Counted from the first letter of the stretch, positions 42,258 through 54,656 are shown. The stretch is 64,000 bases of DNA from Vibrio rhizosphaerae (GCF_024347095.1 NZ_AP024903.1:2666001-2730000), one strand, 5' to 3'. Numbers and translations: made by a program. Notes: generated from the sequence alone by a model not told the origin.

Positions 42258-42869
42258 ATGTTTCTTTATCTCATTGATTTATTTGGAACAATGGTGTTTG
42301 CCATTTCAGGTGTGCTGTTAGCTGGTCGTTTAAAAATGGACCCGTTTGGTGTGGTTGTTCTCGCCAGTGTAACAGCCATTGGCGGTGGCACCATGCGTGA
42401 TATTGCGTTAGGCGCAACACCGGTATTCTGGATTACCGATACCACTTATCTGTGGGTGATTCTTGCCACCAGCTTTTTAACGATGCTGGTTGTCCGACGG
42501 CCGAAACGTCTTGCCTGGTGGGTACTCCCGGTTTGTGATGCGATCGGGCTGTCTGTCTTTGTCGGTATTGGCGTCGATAAATCACTGCTTTATCAGGACT
42601 CGTCGCTAGTCGCCATTATTATGGGCGTGTTAACCGGCTGTGGCGGTGGTATTATTCGCGACATTCTCGCCCGGGAAATTCCGATGGTATTAAGAAGTGA
42701 AGTGTATGCGACGGCCTGTATCATCGGGGGAATTTTTCACACCACCGCTCTGCAAATGGGCTACGACCATAAGACCGCATTCTTATCCGGCTTTATCTCT
42801 ACCCTAATCATTCGCCTTGGTGCAATCCGTTGGCACTTATCCCTGCCTGTTTTTGCCATTAACCGGTGA
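42258..42869 (+). CDS. TRIC/UPF0126 family membrane protein (YadS/YicG-like)
   Basis: 203 residues, about seven membrane helices in two homologous repeats. Each repeat has the family Gly-rich motif: GGGTMRDIALG near residue 46 and GGGIIRDILARE near 132. Prokaryotic members form trimeric cation channels; some have been proposed as glycine transporters. No soluble domain. It follows btuF by 145 bp with a structured leader. Which ion or solute it carries cannot be read from sequence. Confidence 0.9.
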   Translation: MFLYLIDLFGTMVFAISGVLLAGRLKMDPFGVVVLASVTAIGGGTMRDIALGATPVFWITDTTYLWVILATSFLTMLVVRRPKRLAWWVLPVCDAIGLSVFVGIGVDKSLLYQDSSLVAIIMGVLTGCGGGIIRDILAREIPMVLRSEVYATACIIGGIFHTTALQMGYDHKTAFLSGFISTLIIRLGAIRWHLSLPVFAINR

Positions 42870-42967
42870 TCGCCAGACGGCTTACCCATAATTGTCTTCG
42901 GTCTCTGATTCAGCTATCGCAATCAGAGACAGCTTTCGCTAAAGTAAACGCATATTCTTTTTGACTG

Positions 42968-43834
42968 ATGCTGAAAACGATGTTGCTTGAAGGTATTGAA
43001 ACACTTCTGATTCTTAGTAAAGAAAAAACCATGAGCCGGACAGGCAGCGTACTTTATATCAGTCAGTCTGCGGTCAGTAAGCGTATCGCCAATTTAGAAC
43101 ACCGGCTGGGGAAAAAGCTGGTTGTGCCGGATGGGCGGCATATCAAACTGACCGCCGATGCTCAGGCACTGATCGAACGTGTAGGGCCGAGTTTTCATGA
43201 ATTGAGTGGCTTAATCTTTGAACAACAAGCACTGGAAGATCATACCCTGATTCGCTTGGACTGTTCAGAAACACTCGTCGCCGGCTTACTCAGTCACGTG
43301 ATGGGCACGTATTTCAAGCACGATGACAGAATTACCATCACCACCAATCATACTCCCCGAATTGTTGAACATGTTCGCTCCGGCAAAGCAACTCTCGGAC
43401 TGTGTGCCGGTTATCTGCCCGGTCATCATGGTCTGCAAACCATTCATCTTTACAATGAACCGGTTTTTATTGTCAGCCAGACACCGTTACAGCAACTGCC
43501 ACAGCAGATTATCACCAATGATCTGTCGAACAGCGCCAACACTTATCAGGCATCGGTACTCGATCATCTCTCAATCACCCCGATCATGGAGATGGATTCA
43601 TATACAGCTGCCGCACAACTTGCATTGCAAGGCGTCGCACCAGCGCTGATTCCCCTTTCCATCGTGCACACGCTGTCTATTGCTCCCCGTTACTGTTTCA
43701 GCTTTGCTGAGCTTCAGCCGTTGTCTCGGCCGATTCATCTCTGTTTGCGAGCGATGACCTACCGTTCTCCGCGCATCAAAACATTGATAGCAGCCATTGT
43801 TGATGCTGTTCCCAAAGTAACTTCAGTGCCATAG
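42968..43834 (+). CDS. LysR-family transcriptional regulator
   Basis: 288 residues. N-terminal winged helix-turn-helix about 6-65 (TGSVLYISQSAVSKRIANLE), then a periplasmic-binding-like effector domain about 90-285. It lacks a long linker but has typical LysR length. It runs toward a TSUP permease gene and overlaps it by 59 bp at the 3-prime end, so it may or may not control it. No operon partner. The first ATG (42968) has no clear ribosome-binding site; ATG 42980 is an alternative. Confidence 0.88.
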   Translation: MLKTMLLEGIETLLILSKEKTMSRTGSVLYISQSAVSKRIANLEHRLGKKLVVPDGRHIKLTADAQALIERVGPSFHELSGLIFEQQALEDHTLIRLDCSETLVAGLLSHVMGTYFKHDDRITITTNHTPRIVEHVRSGKATLGLCAGYLPGHHGLQTIHLYNEPVFIVSQTPLQQLPQQIITNDLSNSANTYQASVLDHLSITPIMEMDSYTAAAQLALQGVAPALIPLSIVHTLSIAPRYCFSFAELQPLSRPIHLCLRAMTYRSPRIKTLIAAIVDAVPKVTSVP

Positions 43835-44558
43835 ACAAAGACATCAGAATAACCAACGGCCGAATCCATTTTTGTCCTTGATTGACCACAATACGGGCTC
43901 CGACTCTCGCGCCGAGAAATTGCCCGACCGCCATCACTAATCCGAGTTTCCAGATCGGTAATCCGGCTGCCAGAAAGAAAATCAGCGCCGCAATATTTGA
44001 GGTGAAGTTCAACACCTTGGCACGCGCAGTCGCCTCAATAATCGACAACCGACCTAACACAACAAAGCAAACGGCAAAGATTGCACCGGTCCCCGGGCCA
44101 AAGAAGCCATCGTAGAAACCGATACTGGTGCCGACTAACAAAGCAAACAGTCCATCAGAGAGCGCTGCTTTTTTATTGGTCTCAACCTTGGCTTGGGGGG
44201 CCAGTAAAAAGTACAACGAAATCGCAATCAGCAATCCGGGAACCAAACTGGTCAATAATTCAGAATCAAGAATCTGCACTAACTCAGCCCCGGTCGCTGC
44301 ACCAATGAAGGTGCACACAATGGCTAACCACATTTGCCGCAGAGACACCAGTCCATTACGGACAAAGTAAAAGGTCGAGGAAAAACTGCCGAATGAACTC
44401 TGGAGTTTATTGGTTGCTATCGCTTGTGCCGGAGAAATCCCGGTTGCCAGTAATACCGGCAGTGTAATCAAACCGCCACCCCCGGCAATCGCATCGATGC
44501 ATCCTGCTATCGCTGCCGCCAAAAAAAGCAACGCGAGTATATCAAGTGAAATCTCCAT
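43776..44558 (-). CDS. TSUP/TauE-SafE family permease
   Basis: 260 residues with about eight membrane segments in two repeats. Family motifs: GCIDAIAGGGGLITLPVLL near residue 20 and GFYDGFFGPGTGAIF near 145, typical of DUF81/TauE transporters for sulfur-containing or organic anions. AAGGA lies 7 nt before the ATG. Its last 59 bp overlap the end of the LysR gene on the opposite strand. Substrate unknown. Confidence 0.88.
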   Translation of the reverse strand: MEISLDILALLFLAAAIAGCIDAIAGGGGLITLPVLLATGISPAQAIATNKLQSSFGSFSSTFYFVRNGLVSLRQMWLAIVCTFIGAATGAELVQILDSELLTSLVPGLLIAISLYFLLAPQAKVETNKKAALSDGLFALLVGTSIGFYDGFFGPGTGAIFAVCFVVLGRLSIIEATARAKVLNFTSNIAALIFFLAAGLPIWKLGLVMAVGQFLGARVGARIVVNQGQKWIRPLVILMSLSMALKLLWEQHQQWLLSMF

Positions 44559-44689
44559 ATCATTCCTTAAGCGATTAGATAGGGCTCAAAATTATCATTT
44601 AAAAATAAAGAGATATAGTGAAAACATGGATACGATCCTATTCCATATATTCATCATTTATGTCTATCTGCTGGCAAGTCGTGACGATC

Positions 44690-44715
44690 AAAAAAAGCCC
44701 GGGAAATCCCGGGCC
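44690..44715 (-). terminator. Terminator after carB
   Basis: 8-bp stem GCCCGGGA / TCCCGGGC (44697-44714) with a 2-nt gap, followed on the minus strand by a 7-T run (44690-44696). Confidence 0.88.
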
Positions 44716-44745
44716 TTTATATCTGGTCACAAGCGCGATGATAGA

Positions 44746-47700
44746 TTAAGCATTTCTCACTTGCTCATGCATTTCTTGTACAGAAATAACAGAAGCTTTT
44801 GGATCCGCTGTATGTCCCATTGCTGTGGCAAATGCGGCGTTCAGGGTCGTTGCATAGTTGACTTTCTCAGCCAGCGCACCGCGGCGCAGAACTTTTGAAT
44901 CTTCAATGGCCTGACGCCCGGAAGCCGTGTTGATAATGTAGGTGTATTCATTATTCTTAATCCGATCAAGAATATGAGGACGACCTTCATGAACCTTGTT
45001 AACCAAACGCGGATTAATTCCGGCTTCACCCAACACCACAGCCGTGCCATGAGTTGCATCCAGCTGATAACCTAACTGAATCAACTTTTCAGCCAAAGCA
45101 ACAGCACGTTGTTTATCACCTTCACGCACAGAAATCAGTGCACGTCCGCCTTCAGGATAGACACAACCACAGGCTAGCTCCGCTTTTGCAAACGCTTCCG
45201 CAAAGGTTCTGCCAACGCCCATCACTTCACCGGTTGAGCGCATTTCAGGGCCAAGCAACGGATCCACGCCTGGGAATTTATTAAACGGCAAGACAACTTC
45301 TTTAACCGAGTAATATGGCGGTATGATTTCTTGCGTAAACCCTTGCTGTTCCAGACTCTGTCCGGCCATTACCCGTGCAGCAATTTTTGCCAGTGGCGCA
45401 CCGGTTGCTTTAGAAACAAATGGGACCGTCCGCGCAGCCCGTGGGTTGACCTCAATCAGATACACTTCATTGTTTTTAACCGCAAACTGCGTATTCATCA
45501 ATCCACGAACACCCAGTTCAAATGCGAGCTTTTCAACCTGCTCACGCATCACATTCTGGATTTCCTGACTCAATGTATAGGCTGGCAATGAACATGCAGA
45601 GTCACCCGAGTGAACCCCAGCCTGTTCAATATGCTCCATGATGCCACCGATCACAACACGCTCACCATCGCAAATCGCGTCAATATCCACTTCTACAGCA
45701 TCGTCAAGGAAATGATCCAGCAAGACCGGAGACTCATTCGAAACGCTGACGGCTTCATTGAAATAACGACGTAAGTCAGCTTCATCGTAAACAATTTCCA
45801 TCGCCCGACCGCCAAGAACATAAGAGGGACGGACAACCAGCGGATAACCAATTTCTTTTGCTTTATCAACCGCTTGTTCAATTGCAGTCACGGTTGCGTT
45901 TTCAGGTTGTTTGAGGCCTAAACGCTCAACGGCCTGTTGGAAGCGCTCGCGGTCTTCAGCCCGGTCAATGGCATCAGGGCTGGTACCGATAATGGGCACA
46001 CCGGCAGCTTCTAATGCACGCGCCAATTTTAGCGGTGTCTGACCACCATACTGAACGATCACACCCGTAGGTTTCTCAATCCGTGCTATCGCCAACACAT
46101 CTTCCAGCGTCACCGGTTCAAAGTAGAGACGGTCAGAGGTATCGTAGTCAGTTGAAACCGTTTCAGGGTTACAGTTCACCATGATGGTTTCATAACCGTC
46201 TTCACGCAGTGCCAGTGAGGCATGAACGCAGCAATAGTCGAATTCAATCCCTTGACCGATACGGTTCGGACCACCGCCCAACACCATAATTTTCTTCTTA
46301 TCCGTTGGATAGGCTTCACACTCTTCATCATAAGAGGAGTACATGTAAGCTGTTGAAGATGCAAATTCAGCAGCACACGTATCCACCCGCTTATAGACCG
46401 GATGAATGTCGAACTGATCGCGCAAGCGACGAATTTCATGTTCAGAAACGCCGACCAACTTAGACAGACGCGCATCGGCAAAGCCTTTGCGTTTCATGCG
46501 ACGGAGCACATCTTGAGTCAAGCCGGCAAAACCATTGGTTTTAATGTCGGCTTCCAACTGGATTAACTCTTCAATTTGTACAAGGAACCAGCGATCAATG
46601 CCCGTCAGATTGAAAATTGCGTCAACAGACATACCAGCACGGAAAGCATCACCGATATACCAAATTCGTTCTGCGCCCGCCTCTTTCAGCTCATGACGAA
46701 TCTTAGTCAGCGCATCCGGCGCATCCAAATCAACCATTTCATCAAAGCCATCAGCACCAACTTCAAGACCGCGCAGGGCTTTTTGCAGAGACTCTTGTTG
46801 ATTACGTCCAATCGCCATTACTTCACCGACCGATTTCATCTGCGTCGTCAGCTTGGCATTGGCACCGGCGAATTTTTCAAAGTTAAAACGTGGAATCTTG
46901 GTTACGACATAGTCGATTGTCGGTTCGAATGATGCCGGTGTTGCACCGCCGGTAATATCATTCATCAGTTCATCCAGCGTGAAACCGACGGCAAGTTTGG
47001 CGGCAATCTTAGCAATCGGGAACCCTGTAGCTTTCGATGCCAATGCGGACGAACGAGAAACCCGCGGGTTCATTTCAATAATCACCATCCGGCCATCTTC
47101 GGGATTAATCCCGAATTGCACATTCGAACCACCGGTTTCGACACCGATTTCACGTAATACTGCAAGAGATGCGTTACGCATCAGTTGGTATTCTTTATCG
47201 GTCAGTGTCTGAGCCGGAGCAACCGTGATGGAATCACCGGTATGAATCCCCATCGGGTCAAAGTTTTCAATCGAGCAGACAATGATACAGTTGTCGCTCT
47301 TATCACGAACAACTTCCATCTCATACTCTTTCCAACCAATCAGCGATTCATCGATCAATAGCTCATTGGTCGGAGAAAGGTCTAAGCCACGGTGGCAGAT
47401 TTCTTCAAACTCTTCTTTGTTATACGCGATACCGCCGCCGGTTCCCCCCATCGTAAATGAAGGACGGATAATACACGGAAAACCCACCATATCGAGGACA
47501 GCGTAAGCTTCTTCCATGCTTTTCGCGGTATCTGCACGCGGACATTCCAAACCAATCGACTTCATCGCAGCATCGAAACGAGAACGATCTTCTGCTTTAT
47601 CAATCGCGTCGGCAGTCGCGCCGATCATTTCAACACCAAACTCAGCCAGTACCCCTTGACGATCCAGCTCAAGCGCACAGTTCAACGCTGTCTGACCGCC

Positions 47701-47970
47701 CATCGTTGGCAGGACTGCATCGGGACGTTCTTTTTCAATAATTTTCCGCACAACTTCCCACTGAATCGGCTCGATATATGTTGCATCCGCCATTTCAGGA
47801 TCAGTCATAATCGTTGCTGGATTCGAGTTAACCAGAATGACCCGATAACCCTCTTCTCTCAGCGCTTTACATGCTTGTGCTCCGGAGTAATCAAACTCAC
47901 AGGCTTGACCGATTACAATCGGGCCGGCACCTAAGATAAGAATACTTTGTATGTCAGTACGTTTTGGCAT
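44746..47970 (-). CDS. carB: Carbamoyl-phosphate synthase large subunit
   Basis: Makes carbamoyl phosphate for arginine and pyrimidine synthesis. 1074 residues (E. coli 1073). Two ATP-grasp halves: carboxyphosphate domain about 1-400 ([46 protein letters not shown]) and carbamate-phosphate domain about 550-935 ([46 protein letters not shown]), then a C-terminal allosteric MGS-like domain. It follows carA by 17 bp with GGAG upstream. Substrate tunnel residues cannot be judged, but all core motifs are intact. Confidence 0.97.
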   Translation of the reverse strand: MPKRTDIQSILILGAGPIVIGQACEFDYSGAQACKALREEGYRVILVNSNPATIMTDPEMADATYIEPIQWEVVRKIIEKERPDAVLPTMGGQTALNCALELDRQGVLAEFGVEMIGATADAIDKAEDRSRFDAAMKSIGLECPRADTAKSMEEAYAVLDMVGFPCIIRPSFTMGGTGGGIAYNKEEFEEICHRGLDLSPTNELLIDESLIGWKEYEMEVVRDKSDNCIIVCSIENFDPMGIHTGDSITVAPAQTLTDKEYQLMRNASLAVLREIGVETGGSNVQFGINPEDGRMVIIEMNPRVSRSSALASKATGFPIAKIAAKLAVGFTLDELMNDITGGATPASFEPTIDYVVTKIPRFNFEKFAGANAKLTTQMKSVGEVMAIGRNQQESLQKALRGLEVGADGFDEMVDLDAPDALTKIRHELKEAGAERIWYIGDAFRAGMSVDAIFNLTGIDRWFLVQIEELIQLEADIKTNGFAGLTQDVLRRMKRKGFADARLSKLVGVSEHEIRRLRDQFDIHPVYKRVDTCAAEFASSTAYMYSSYDEECEAYPTDKKKIMVLGGGPNRIGQGIEFDYCCVHASLALREDGYETIMVNCNPETVSTDYDTSDRLYFEPVTLEDVLAIARIEKPTGVIVQYGGQTPLKLARALEAAGVPIIGTSPDAIDRAEDRERFQQAVERLGLKQPENATVTAIEQAVDKAKEIGYPLVVRPSYVLGGRAMEIVYDEADLRRYFNEAVSVSNESPVLLDHFLDDAVEVDIDAICDGERVVIGGIMEHIEQAGVHSGDSACSLPAYTLSQEIQNVMREQVEKLAFELGVRGLMNTQFAVKNNEVYLIEVNPRAARTVPFVSKATGAPLAKIAARVMAGQSLEQQGFTQEIIPPYYSVKEVVLPFNKFPGVDPLLGPEMRSTGEVMGVGRTFAEAFAKAELACGCVYPEGGRALISVREGDKQRAVALAEKLIQLGYQLDATHGTAVVLGEAGINPRLVNKVHEGRPHILDRIKNNEYTYIINTASGRQAIEDSKVLRRGALAEKVNYATTLNAAFATAMGHTADPKASVISVQEMHEQVRNA

Positions 47971-47987
47971 CGTTTACTCGCTCCGAA

Positions 47988-49127
47988 TTAAGCACGGTGT
48001 TGTTGGATAAGTTCAATAAAGTGATCAAATAGAGGCGCTGCATCATGGGGCCCGGGACTCGCTTCAGGATGCCCTTGGAAACTAAACGCAGGTTTATCTG
48101 TCCGATGAATGCCTTGCAGAGAACCGTCAAACAATGATTTATGGGTTGCTTTCAGCGTTGACGGCAAACTGGTTTCATCGGCAGCAAAACCGTGGTTTTG
48201 TGAGGTAATCATGACAACATTGCGCTCAAGATCTTTCACCGGATGGTTGGCACCATGATGGCCAAACTTCATTTTGATCGTTTTGGCACCCGAGGCAAGG
48301 GCAAGAATCTGGTGTCCTAAACAGATACCGAAAACTGGCACACCTTTATCTAAAAAGGTTTTTGTTGCTTCAATCGCGTAAGTACACGGCTCTGGGTCAC
48401 CCGGTCCATTCGATAAGAAAATACCATCAGGATTCATCGCTAAAACGGTTTCTGCCGACGTTTCTGCCGGTACAACGGTCAGACGGCATCCACGGTCAAC
48501 TAACATCCGCAGAATATTTCGTTTGGCACCAAAATCGTACGCCACGACATGATAAGGTAGCTCGCTTTCATGTTGAGCTTGAGGGAGTCCACTTTCCAGA
48601 GACCAAGATCCTTGTGTCCACTCATAAGCTTCTTTGGTTGTGACAACTTTTGCCAAATCCATACCTTTCAGGCCCGGAAACTCTTTCGCTTTGGCTAAAG
48701 CAAGCGATTCATCCAAGTTATCACCAGCCATAATACAACCGCTTTGAGCACCTTTCTCACGCAGGATACGAGTCAACTTACGTGTATCGATATCAGCGAT
48801 GCCAACAATATTTCGGCTCTTCAAATAGTCAGAGAGGCTCTGCTCACTTCTGAAGTTTGATGCAATCAATGGCAAATCACGAATGATCAGTCCTTGGGCA
48901 TGAATATCTGAGGATTCTTCATCTTCTGAGTTGGTGCCGGTATTGCCAATGTGGGGATAAGTCAGAGTGACGATTTGTTGGGAGTAGGAAGGATCAGTGA
49001 GGATTTCTTGGTACCCCGTCATCGAGGTATTAAAAACGACTTCACCAACGGAGACGCCATCTGCGCCAATGGACAGTCCGTGGAACACTGTCCCATCTTC
49101 TAGGACTAACAGTGCTGACTTGCTCAA
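47988..49127 (-). CDS. carA: Carbamoyl-phosphate synthase small subunit
   Basis: Glutamine amidotransferase subunit that supplies ammonia to CarB. 379 residues. Class I amidotransferase triad with Cys in [16 protein letters not shown] near residue 270, and the C-terminal His-Glu in [13 protein letters not shown]. The start is TTG (49125-49127) with a perfect GGAGG 5 nt upstream; E. coli carA is also known to begin with UUG. No in-frame ATG gives the conserved [12 protein letters not shown] start. Promoter TTGACA-17-TAGAAT lies about 107-135 bp upstream. Confidence 0.96.
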   Translation of the reverse strand: MSKSALLVLEDGTVFHGLSIGADGVSVGEVVFNTSMTGYQEILTDPSYSQQIVTLTYPHIGNTGTNSEDEESSDIHAQGLIIRDLPLIASNFRSEQSLSDYLKSRNIVGIADIDTRKLTRILREKGAQSGCIMAGDNLDESLALAKAKEFPGLKGMDLAKVVTTKEAYEWTQGSWSLESGLPQAQHESELPYHVVAYDFGAKRNILRMLVDRGCRLTVVPAETSAETVLAMNPDGIFLSNGPGDPEPCTYAIEATKTFLDKGVPVFGICLGHQILALASGAKTIKMKFGHHGANHPVKDLERNVVMITSQNHGFAADETSLPSTLKATHKSLFDGSLQGIHRTDKPAFSFQGHPEASPGPHDAAPLFDHFIELIQQHRA

Positions 49128-49188
49128 GACAACCTCCAGAATAAAAATGCAAAAAATTTAGATTAAACTGCAAATTTGCCTTCCCTGA

Positions 49189-49213
49189 ACACTATAGGTT
49201 ACAACCATAGTGT
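49189..49213 (-). promoter_or_regulatory. Hairpin in carA leader
   Basis: ACACTAT / ATAGTGT arms (49189-49195, 49207-49213) with inner GGTT/AACC pairs, in the transcribed leader about 14 nt after the predicted start site and 62 nt before the start codon. It could act in pyrimidine- or arginine-dependent control or mRNA stability. Confidence 0.5.
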
Positions 49214-49233
49214 ATTTCGGACAAATTAGACGC

Positions 49234-49262
49234 ATTCTATAGATATGTGTGATTTGTGTCAA
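49234..49262 (-). promoter_or_regulatory. carA promoter
   Basis: Minus-strand TTGACA (49257-49262), 17-bp spacer, TAGAAT (49234-49239); strong sigma-70 match. The predicted start is near 49227. Confidence 0.8.
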
Positions 49263-49576
49263 TATTCAAAACTTATCAAATATGTTTTTTTACCGAGTTA
49301 CATAAAAAAACAAAATGAACAGAGTAAAAAGACACATTAAATATGCATTATCAAACAACTAAAGGGAGACATAAGTCAAAAAAAGAAGAAATGTAGAAAA
49401 AAAACTCACAAAAAAATAAATAAACCAACGCAATCGATAACGGAAGCACCAAAAGATAGCTTTTCTTGCCTTTAATACAAATAAAACACCATATCTTTTA
49501 TTATATAAAATAAAAAAGACACTCCCAGCACGGAAGTGAATGTAAAAATAAAATTTATAATTTAAGCAAGAATCAG

Positions 49577-49600
49577 ATGCGCCGGAAGCATCCGGCGCAT
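49577..49600 (-). terminator. Terminator after dapB
   Basis: Perfect 10-bp stem ATGCGCCGGA / TCCGGCGCAT with 4-nt loop, 11 bp after the dapB stop. The U tract on the minus strand is weak, so it may be partial. Confidence 0.6.
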
Positions 49601-49610
49601 AATTATGTAT

Positions 49611-50486
<876 letters not shown>

Positions 50487-50575
50487 TTATTTGTCTAAAC
50501 TACCAACATTCAATGAATGTGGCTAGGCTTGTTCACACTTCATGACCGAATGTCACGCCATTAACGCCGTCCAGA

Positions 50576-50977
50576 TCAGCGGGAAAAGTCATGAATGAGT
50601 TGTGCAACGATCGGTTCATTCGCTTCAGGAAATTGATAATCAACCAGCCCGGCAATCGAAACCCATCGACCATCCTGTCCTTCTCTGCCATATGGTGTTC
50701 CGGTAAATTCCGTGACCGAGATAAAGTCAAATACCAGTGACTTGTCCGGATAATCATGTGTCAAATGCTGATATAGATGTTGAGTCGTAACCTGAATACC
50801 AATCTCTTCATCTAATTCACGATGAATCGCCGCTTCGATTGACTCTCCGCTTTCAACTTTACCACCGGGAAACTCCCAAAATCCGCCTTTATGCACGTGT
50901 TCAGGCCGCTTGGTAATATAAACTTGTGATTGATCCTGACTAAAAATAATTGCAGCAACAATATGTGTTCTTTTCAT
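50576..50977 (-). CDS. mutT: 8-oxo-dGTP diphosphatase MutT
   Basis: Nudix hydrolase that removes oxidised dGTP from the pool to prevent mutations. 133 residues. Nudix box G-x5-E-x7-RE-x2-EE in GGKVESGESIEAAIHRELDE near residues 36-57. The ATG at 50977 has AGAGGA 5 nt upstream; an upstream ATG (51004) adds nine unrelated residues. It follows secA, whose terminator lies between. Confidence 0.93.
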   Translation of the reverse strand: MKRTHIVAAIIFSQDQSQVYITKRPEHVHKGGFWEFPGGKVESGESIEAAIHRELDEEIGIQVTTQHLYQHLTHDYPDKSLVFDFISVTEFTGTPYGREGQDGRWVSIAGLVDYQFPEANEPIVAQLIHDFSR

Positions 50978-51028
50978 ACATTCCTCTGGCACGGTGTCAT
51001 TCATCGAGTCTAACGATAATTGCCTGGC

Positions 51029-51057
51029 AAAAAAAGAGCCGCTTTTTCAGCGGCTCT
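51029..51057 (-). terminator. Terminator after secA
   Basis: 8-bp stem GAGCCGCT / AGCGGCTC with 5-nt loop, 7-T run on the minus strand. It would limit read-through into mutT. Confidence 0.88.
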
Positions 51058-51074
51058 CAAATCATATTGAATGG

Positions 51075-53795
51075 TTATGCAATACGCCCATGGCACTGCT
51101 TATATTTTTTACCACTACCACATGGACAAGGCTCATTACGGCCCACTTTTTTCTCTTCACGAACCAGCGGCTGCTGCCCTTCTTGTGATTCATCATCTTG
51201 TAAAGACTCACTCGCAGCGTGCTGTGCTTGTGCATAACGAGCGGCCTCTTCAACTTGGGCTTGGCGACGCCCTTCCATCTCATCGACTTCTTCTGGTTGT
51301 TGAACCCGAACTTTTGACAAAATAGTAATCACATCTGATTTCAGAGAATCCAGCAGGCCTTCAAACAATTCAAACGACTCACGTTTATATTCTTGCTTAG
51401 GATTCTTTTGCGCATATCCACGCAAATGAATACCTTGCCGCAGATGATCCATTGCTGCCAAATGCTCTTTCCATAAAGTATCGAGCGTTTGTAGCATGAC
51501 GGATTTTTCGAAATTACGCAGTACTTCCGCACCAACCAACGTTTCTTTCTCTTGGTAAACATTGACGGCTTCTTGAATAATCCGCTCACGAAGAACTTCT
51601 TCATACAGCTTATCATCTTCATCCAGCCATGACTGAATTGGCAAATTCAGATCAAAATCGTGCTTCAGGCGATTTTGTAATCCCTGAATATCCCACATAT
51701 CTTCCAGAGACTGGGGTGGAATATATTCATCAATGACAGCGGTAAAGACATCAAAACGGTTCTGCTCAAGCATTTCCTGAATATCTTCGGCATCCATCAA
51801 CTCATCGCGGAGTTCATACACGACTTTACGCTGGTCATTGGCAACATCATCATATTCGAGCAACTGCTTACGAATATCGAAGTTGCGTCCTTCGACCTTA
51901 CGTTGTGCTTTTTCAATGGAACGGGATAACAGCTTACTTTCAATGGCTTCCCCTTCATCCATACCGCTTTGAATCAAACCAGCCATTCGGTCTGAAGTAA
52001 AGATTCTTAGCAGGGCATCTTCCATAGAAAGATAAAAACGAGATGAACCGGCATCGCCTTGACGACCGGAACGACCTCTTAACTGGTTGTCGATCCGGCG
52101 GGATTCATGCCGCTCAGTACCGATAATATGCAACCCGCCGGCCTCAAGGACCTGTTCATGGACTTTTTGCCATTCCGCTTTGATTTGATCAATCTGTTCC
52201 TGAGTCGGGTTCTCCAATGCATCCACTTTTGCCTGCCAGCTACCGCCTAATACGATATCCGTCCCACGACCAGCCATATTGGTGGCAATCGTAACAGCTC
52301 CCGGTTTACCCGCTTCTGCAACAATTTCAGCCTCTTTTTCGTGAAACTTAGCATTCAATACATTGTGTTTTACTTTGGCTTTTTTCAGTGCCTGAGACAG
52401 TAATTCAGATTTCTCAATTGAAATTGTTCCGACCAGTACTGGCTGGCCTTTTTGCACACGCTCTTTGATATCTTCAATAATCGCAGCAAATTTTTCGGCC
52501 TCGGTCCGGTACACAACGTCCGCCATATCATTACGGATCATCGGTTTATTGGTTGGGATGACAACGGTCTCTAAACCATAAATAGTTTGGAACTCAAATG
52601 CTTCAGTATCAGCAGTCCCGGTCATTCCCGACAATTTTTCATAGAGGCGGAAGTAGTTCTGGAAGGTAATCGACGCTAAGGTTTGGTTCTCATTTTGAAT
52701 TTTCACCCCTTCCTTGGCTTCAACTGCCTGATGCAAACCATCAGACCACCGACGCCCCGGCATGGTCCGTCCGGTATGTTCATCGACAATAATCACTTCA
52801 CCTTCGTTTGAAACAATGTAATCAACATCTCTTTCAAACAGAACATGAGCTCTGAGCGCTGCATTGACGTGATGGAGCAAGCTGATATTTGCCGGAGAAT
52901 ATAGTGTATCCCCGTCATTCATCAGACCATTTTTAACCAGCAATTCCTCAACATATTCTTGCCCGGTTTCGGTCAGATAAACCTGTTTGACTTTTTCGTC
53001 AACGGTGTAGTGTCCATCACCACGGTAATCTTCCGAATCTTCTTTTTCTTGTCTTTCCAGCGAAGGAATCAAGGTATTAATTCGGGTGTACAACTCAGAG
53101 CTGTCTTCGGCAGGACCAGAGATAATTAATGGTGTTCGGGCCTCATCGATCAGAATGGAATCCACCTCATCGACAATGGCAAAAAAGCGAGCACGTTGAA
53201 CCCGGTCTTCTTTGCGAAATGCCATATTGTCGCGCAAGTAATCGAAGCCAAACTCATTGTTTGTCCCATAAATAATATCGGCCAGATATGCTTGTTGCTT
53301 CTCCTGAGGCATCATGCCCGGGACATTGACACCCACGGTCATCCCCAAAAATTCAAACAACGGTCGGTTGGTTTCAGCATCCCGTTTGGCAAGATAATCG
53401 TTCACGGTGACGACATGGACACCATGTCCCGGTAAAGCGTTGAGGTAAGCAGCCAGCGTCGCTGTCAGGGTTTTCCCTTCACCAGTCCGCATCTCGGCAA
53501 TTTGTCCACCATTGAGAACCATCCCACCAATTAGCTGAACATCAAAATGACGCATGCCAAACACACGTTTTGATGCTTCACGAACCGTTGCAAACGCTTC
53601 CGGAAGAAGTTGGTCGAGCGTTTCTCCCTGAGCCAAACGCTCCCGAAATTCAATCGTTTTCGCTTTTAAGTCTTCATCAGAGAACGCTTCATAGGCGGGT
53701 TCATAATTATTGATTTCTTTAACAATTTTTCTCAGGCGTCGCAATGTTCTGTCATTGCGGCTACCAATAACCTTAGTCAGTAGCTTAGTTATCAT
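51075..53795 (-). CDS. secA: Preprotein translocase ATPase SecA
   Basis: Cytosolic/peripheral motor of the Sec pathway; ATP hydrolysis drives preproteins through SecYEG. 906 residues. Nucleotide-binding motor with Walker [10 protein letters not shown] near residue 105 and Walker B region [17 protein letters not shown] near 207; helicase-like motifs [14 protein letters not shown] and [15 protein letters not shown] in the second motor half; C-terminal zinc-binding tail [14 protein letters not shown]. No secM-like arrest-peptide gene is upstream. Confidence 0.97.
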   Translation of the reverse strand: MITKLLTKVIGSRNDRTLRRLRKIVKEINNYEPAYEAFSDEDLKAKTIEFRERLAQGETLDQLLPEAFATVREASKRVFGMRHFDVQLIGGMVLNGGQIAEMRTGEGKTLTATLAAYLNALPGHGVHVVTVNDYLAKRDAETNRPLFEFLGMTVGVNVPGMMPQEKQQAYLADIIYGTNNEFGFDYLRDNMAFRKEDRVQRARFFAIVDEVDSILIDEARTPLIISGPAEDSSELYTRINTLIPSLERQEKEDSEDYRGDGHYTVDEKVKQVYLTETGQEYVEELLVKNGLMNDGDTLYSPANISLLHHVNAALRAHVLFERDVDYIVSNEGEVIIVDEHTGRTMPGRRWSDGLHQAVEAKEGVKIQNENQTLASITFQNYFRLYEKLSGMTGTADTEAFEFQTIYGLETVVIPTNKPMIRNDMADVVYRTEAEKFAAIIEDIKERVQKGQPVLVGTISIEKSELLSQALKKAKVKHNVLNAKFHEKEAEIVAEAGKPGAVTIATNMAGRGTDIVLGGSWQAKVDALENPTQEQIDQIKAEWQKVHEQVLEAGGLHIIGTERHESRRIDNQLRGRSGRQGDAGSSRFYLSMEDALLRIFTSDRMAGLIQSGMDEGEAIESKLLSRSIEKAQRKVEGRNFDIRKQLLEYDDVANDQRKVVYELRDELMDAEDIQEMLEQNRFDVFTAVIDEYIPPQSLEDMWDIQGLQNRLKHDFDLNLPIQSWLDEDDKLYEEVLRERIIQEAVNVYQEKETLVGAEVLRNFEKSVMLQTLDTLWKEHLAAMDHLRQGIHLRGYAQKNPKQEYKRESFELFEGLLDSLKSDVITILSKVRVQQPEEVDEMEGRRQAQVEEAARYAQAQHAASESLQDDESQEGQQPLVREEKKVGRNEPCPCGSGKKYKQCHGRIA

Positions 53796-54113
53796 TTTAA
53801 TCCGAATCTCTCTATCTTAGATCACTTGAGATCTATTCTTGTTCCATCAGTCTCTACCAGTCATCAACTAAGTGTACTGAGATAAATCATGTCTATCCGA
53901 TATTGAGGCTTATCGATGGTTTTTCAAGGCAATCCTTTTTAAGAAGGCTATAGTGTAAGGAATTTTTAGTCTGATCACCAACATCACCAACGATTTGTTT
54001 GATTACAATACTTAAAATGATTCATCAAACGAAGAAAGAAACGCTGAACACGCCATTAATGAGTGATTTGAGATAGAATAGAACAGCAAGAATGATGCAA
54101 ACTGGATCCCATG
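53796..54113. other. Divergent promoter region, secA and dciA
   Basis: About 315 bp; no gene and no distinct repeats. It must contain both promoters; I could not place them. Confidence 0.35.
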
Positions 54114-54578
54114 ATGAGAAACCACCGCCCGACTGCAACGAATGAGCTAATCAGCCATTCAAAGCTGAAAGAGATTCAGAAACATGCTGAGTCAATTAAC
54201 CGACTCAGCCAGACTATTTTACCGTTGCTTCCGAAAGGCTCTCAGCCTTATGTGCGCGTGGCAAATCTTCGCCGCAGCCATTTAGTGTTGGAAGTCGCCA
54301 GTGCGGCAATTAAGATGAAAGTGGACTATGAACGCTTACAAATTCTGAGTCATTTACGCAATCAGGGATTTGCTCATTTGATTAGTCTTGAAGTTGTGAT
54401 CAATCCGTCAATTTATCGAATTGACTCATCTTCAGAAGAAGAGCAAGTGCCAAAAAATCCACGCAAAATTTCTTCTCAAACCGCAGAACTGCTCAAATGC
54501 ATCGCGGATCATGCTTCACCCAAAGTGAAAAAGAGACTGGAGAATATTGCCCATCTTGCAAACAACAAAAATAAATAG
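54114..54578 (+). CDS. dciA: DciA/DUF721 replicative helicase loader
   Basis: DciA delivers the replicative helicase DnaB in bacteria without DnaC/DnaI; V. cholerae DciA is a studied example. 154 residues: N-terminal DUF721/KH-like domain about 15-110 (LPKGSQPYVRVANLRRSHLVL; SAAIKMKVDYERLQILSHL) and a basic, flexible C-terminal tail. The position beside secA is the usual one in gammaproteobacteria. Start at the second of two adjacent ATGs (54111 or 54114), chosen for ribosome-binding spacing. Confidence 0.85.
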   Translation: MRNHRPTATNELISHSKLKEIQKHAESINRLSQTILPLLPKGSQPYVRVANLRRSHLVLEVASAAIKMKVDYERLQILSHLRNQGFAHLISLEVVINPSIYRIDSSSEEEQVPKNPRKISSQTAELLKCIADHASPKVKKRLENIAHLANNKNK

Positions 54579-54606
54579 ATGAAGGCACACTCCAACATCC
54601 GGACAT

Positions 54607-54637
54607 AAAAAAACCAGACAGATGTCTGGTTTTTTTA
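54607..54637. terminator. Bidirectional terminator between dciA and lpxC
   Basis: 14-bp stem AAAAAAACCAGACA / TGTCTGGTTTTTTT with 2-nt loop; serves both converging genes. Confidence 0.93.
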
Positions 54638-54656
54638 TACTGGCAAATACGCTTGT

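Larger units (their letters stand above)
49128..49610. other. Region between dapB and carA, carA leader and promoter
   Basis: About 480 bp, AT-rich. It holds the carA promoter (49234-49262), a leader hairpin (49189-49213), an A/T-rich stretch (49265-49560) and the dapB terminator (49577-49600). No gene was found; a 17-codon frame near 49343 is too small and low-complexity to call. Confidence 0.55.

Noticed and set aside
49343..49400. 17-codon frame with GGGAGA inside, upstream of carA
   Set aside because: Lys-rich low-complexity peptide in an A-rich stretch; no supporting signal.
53796..54113. A secM- or vemP-like arrest peptide before secA
   Set aside because: No signal-peptide-containing frame on the secA strand ends just before secA.
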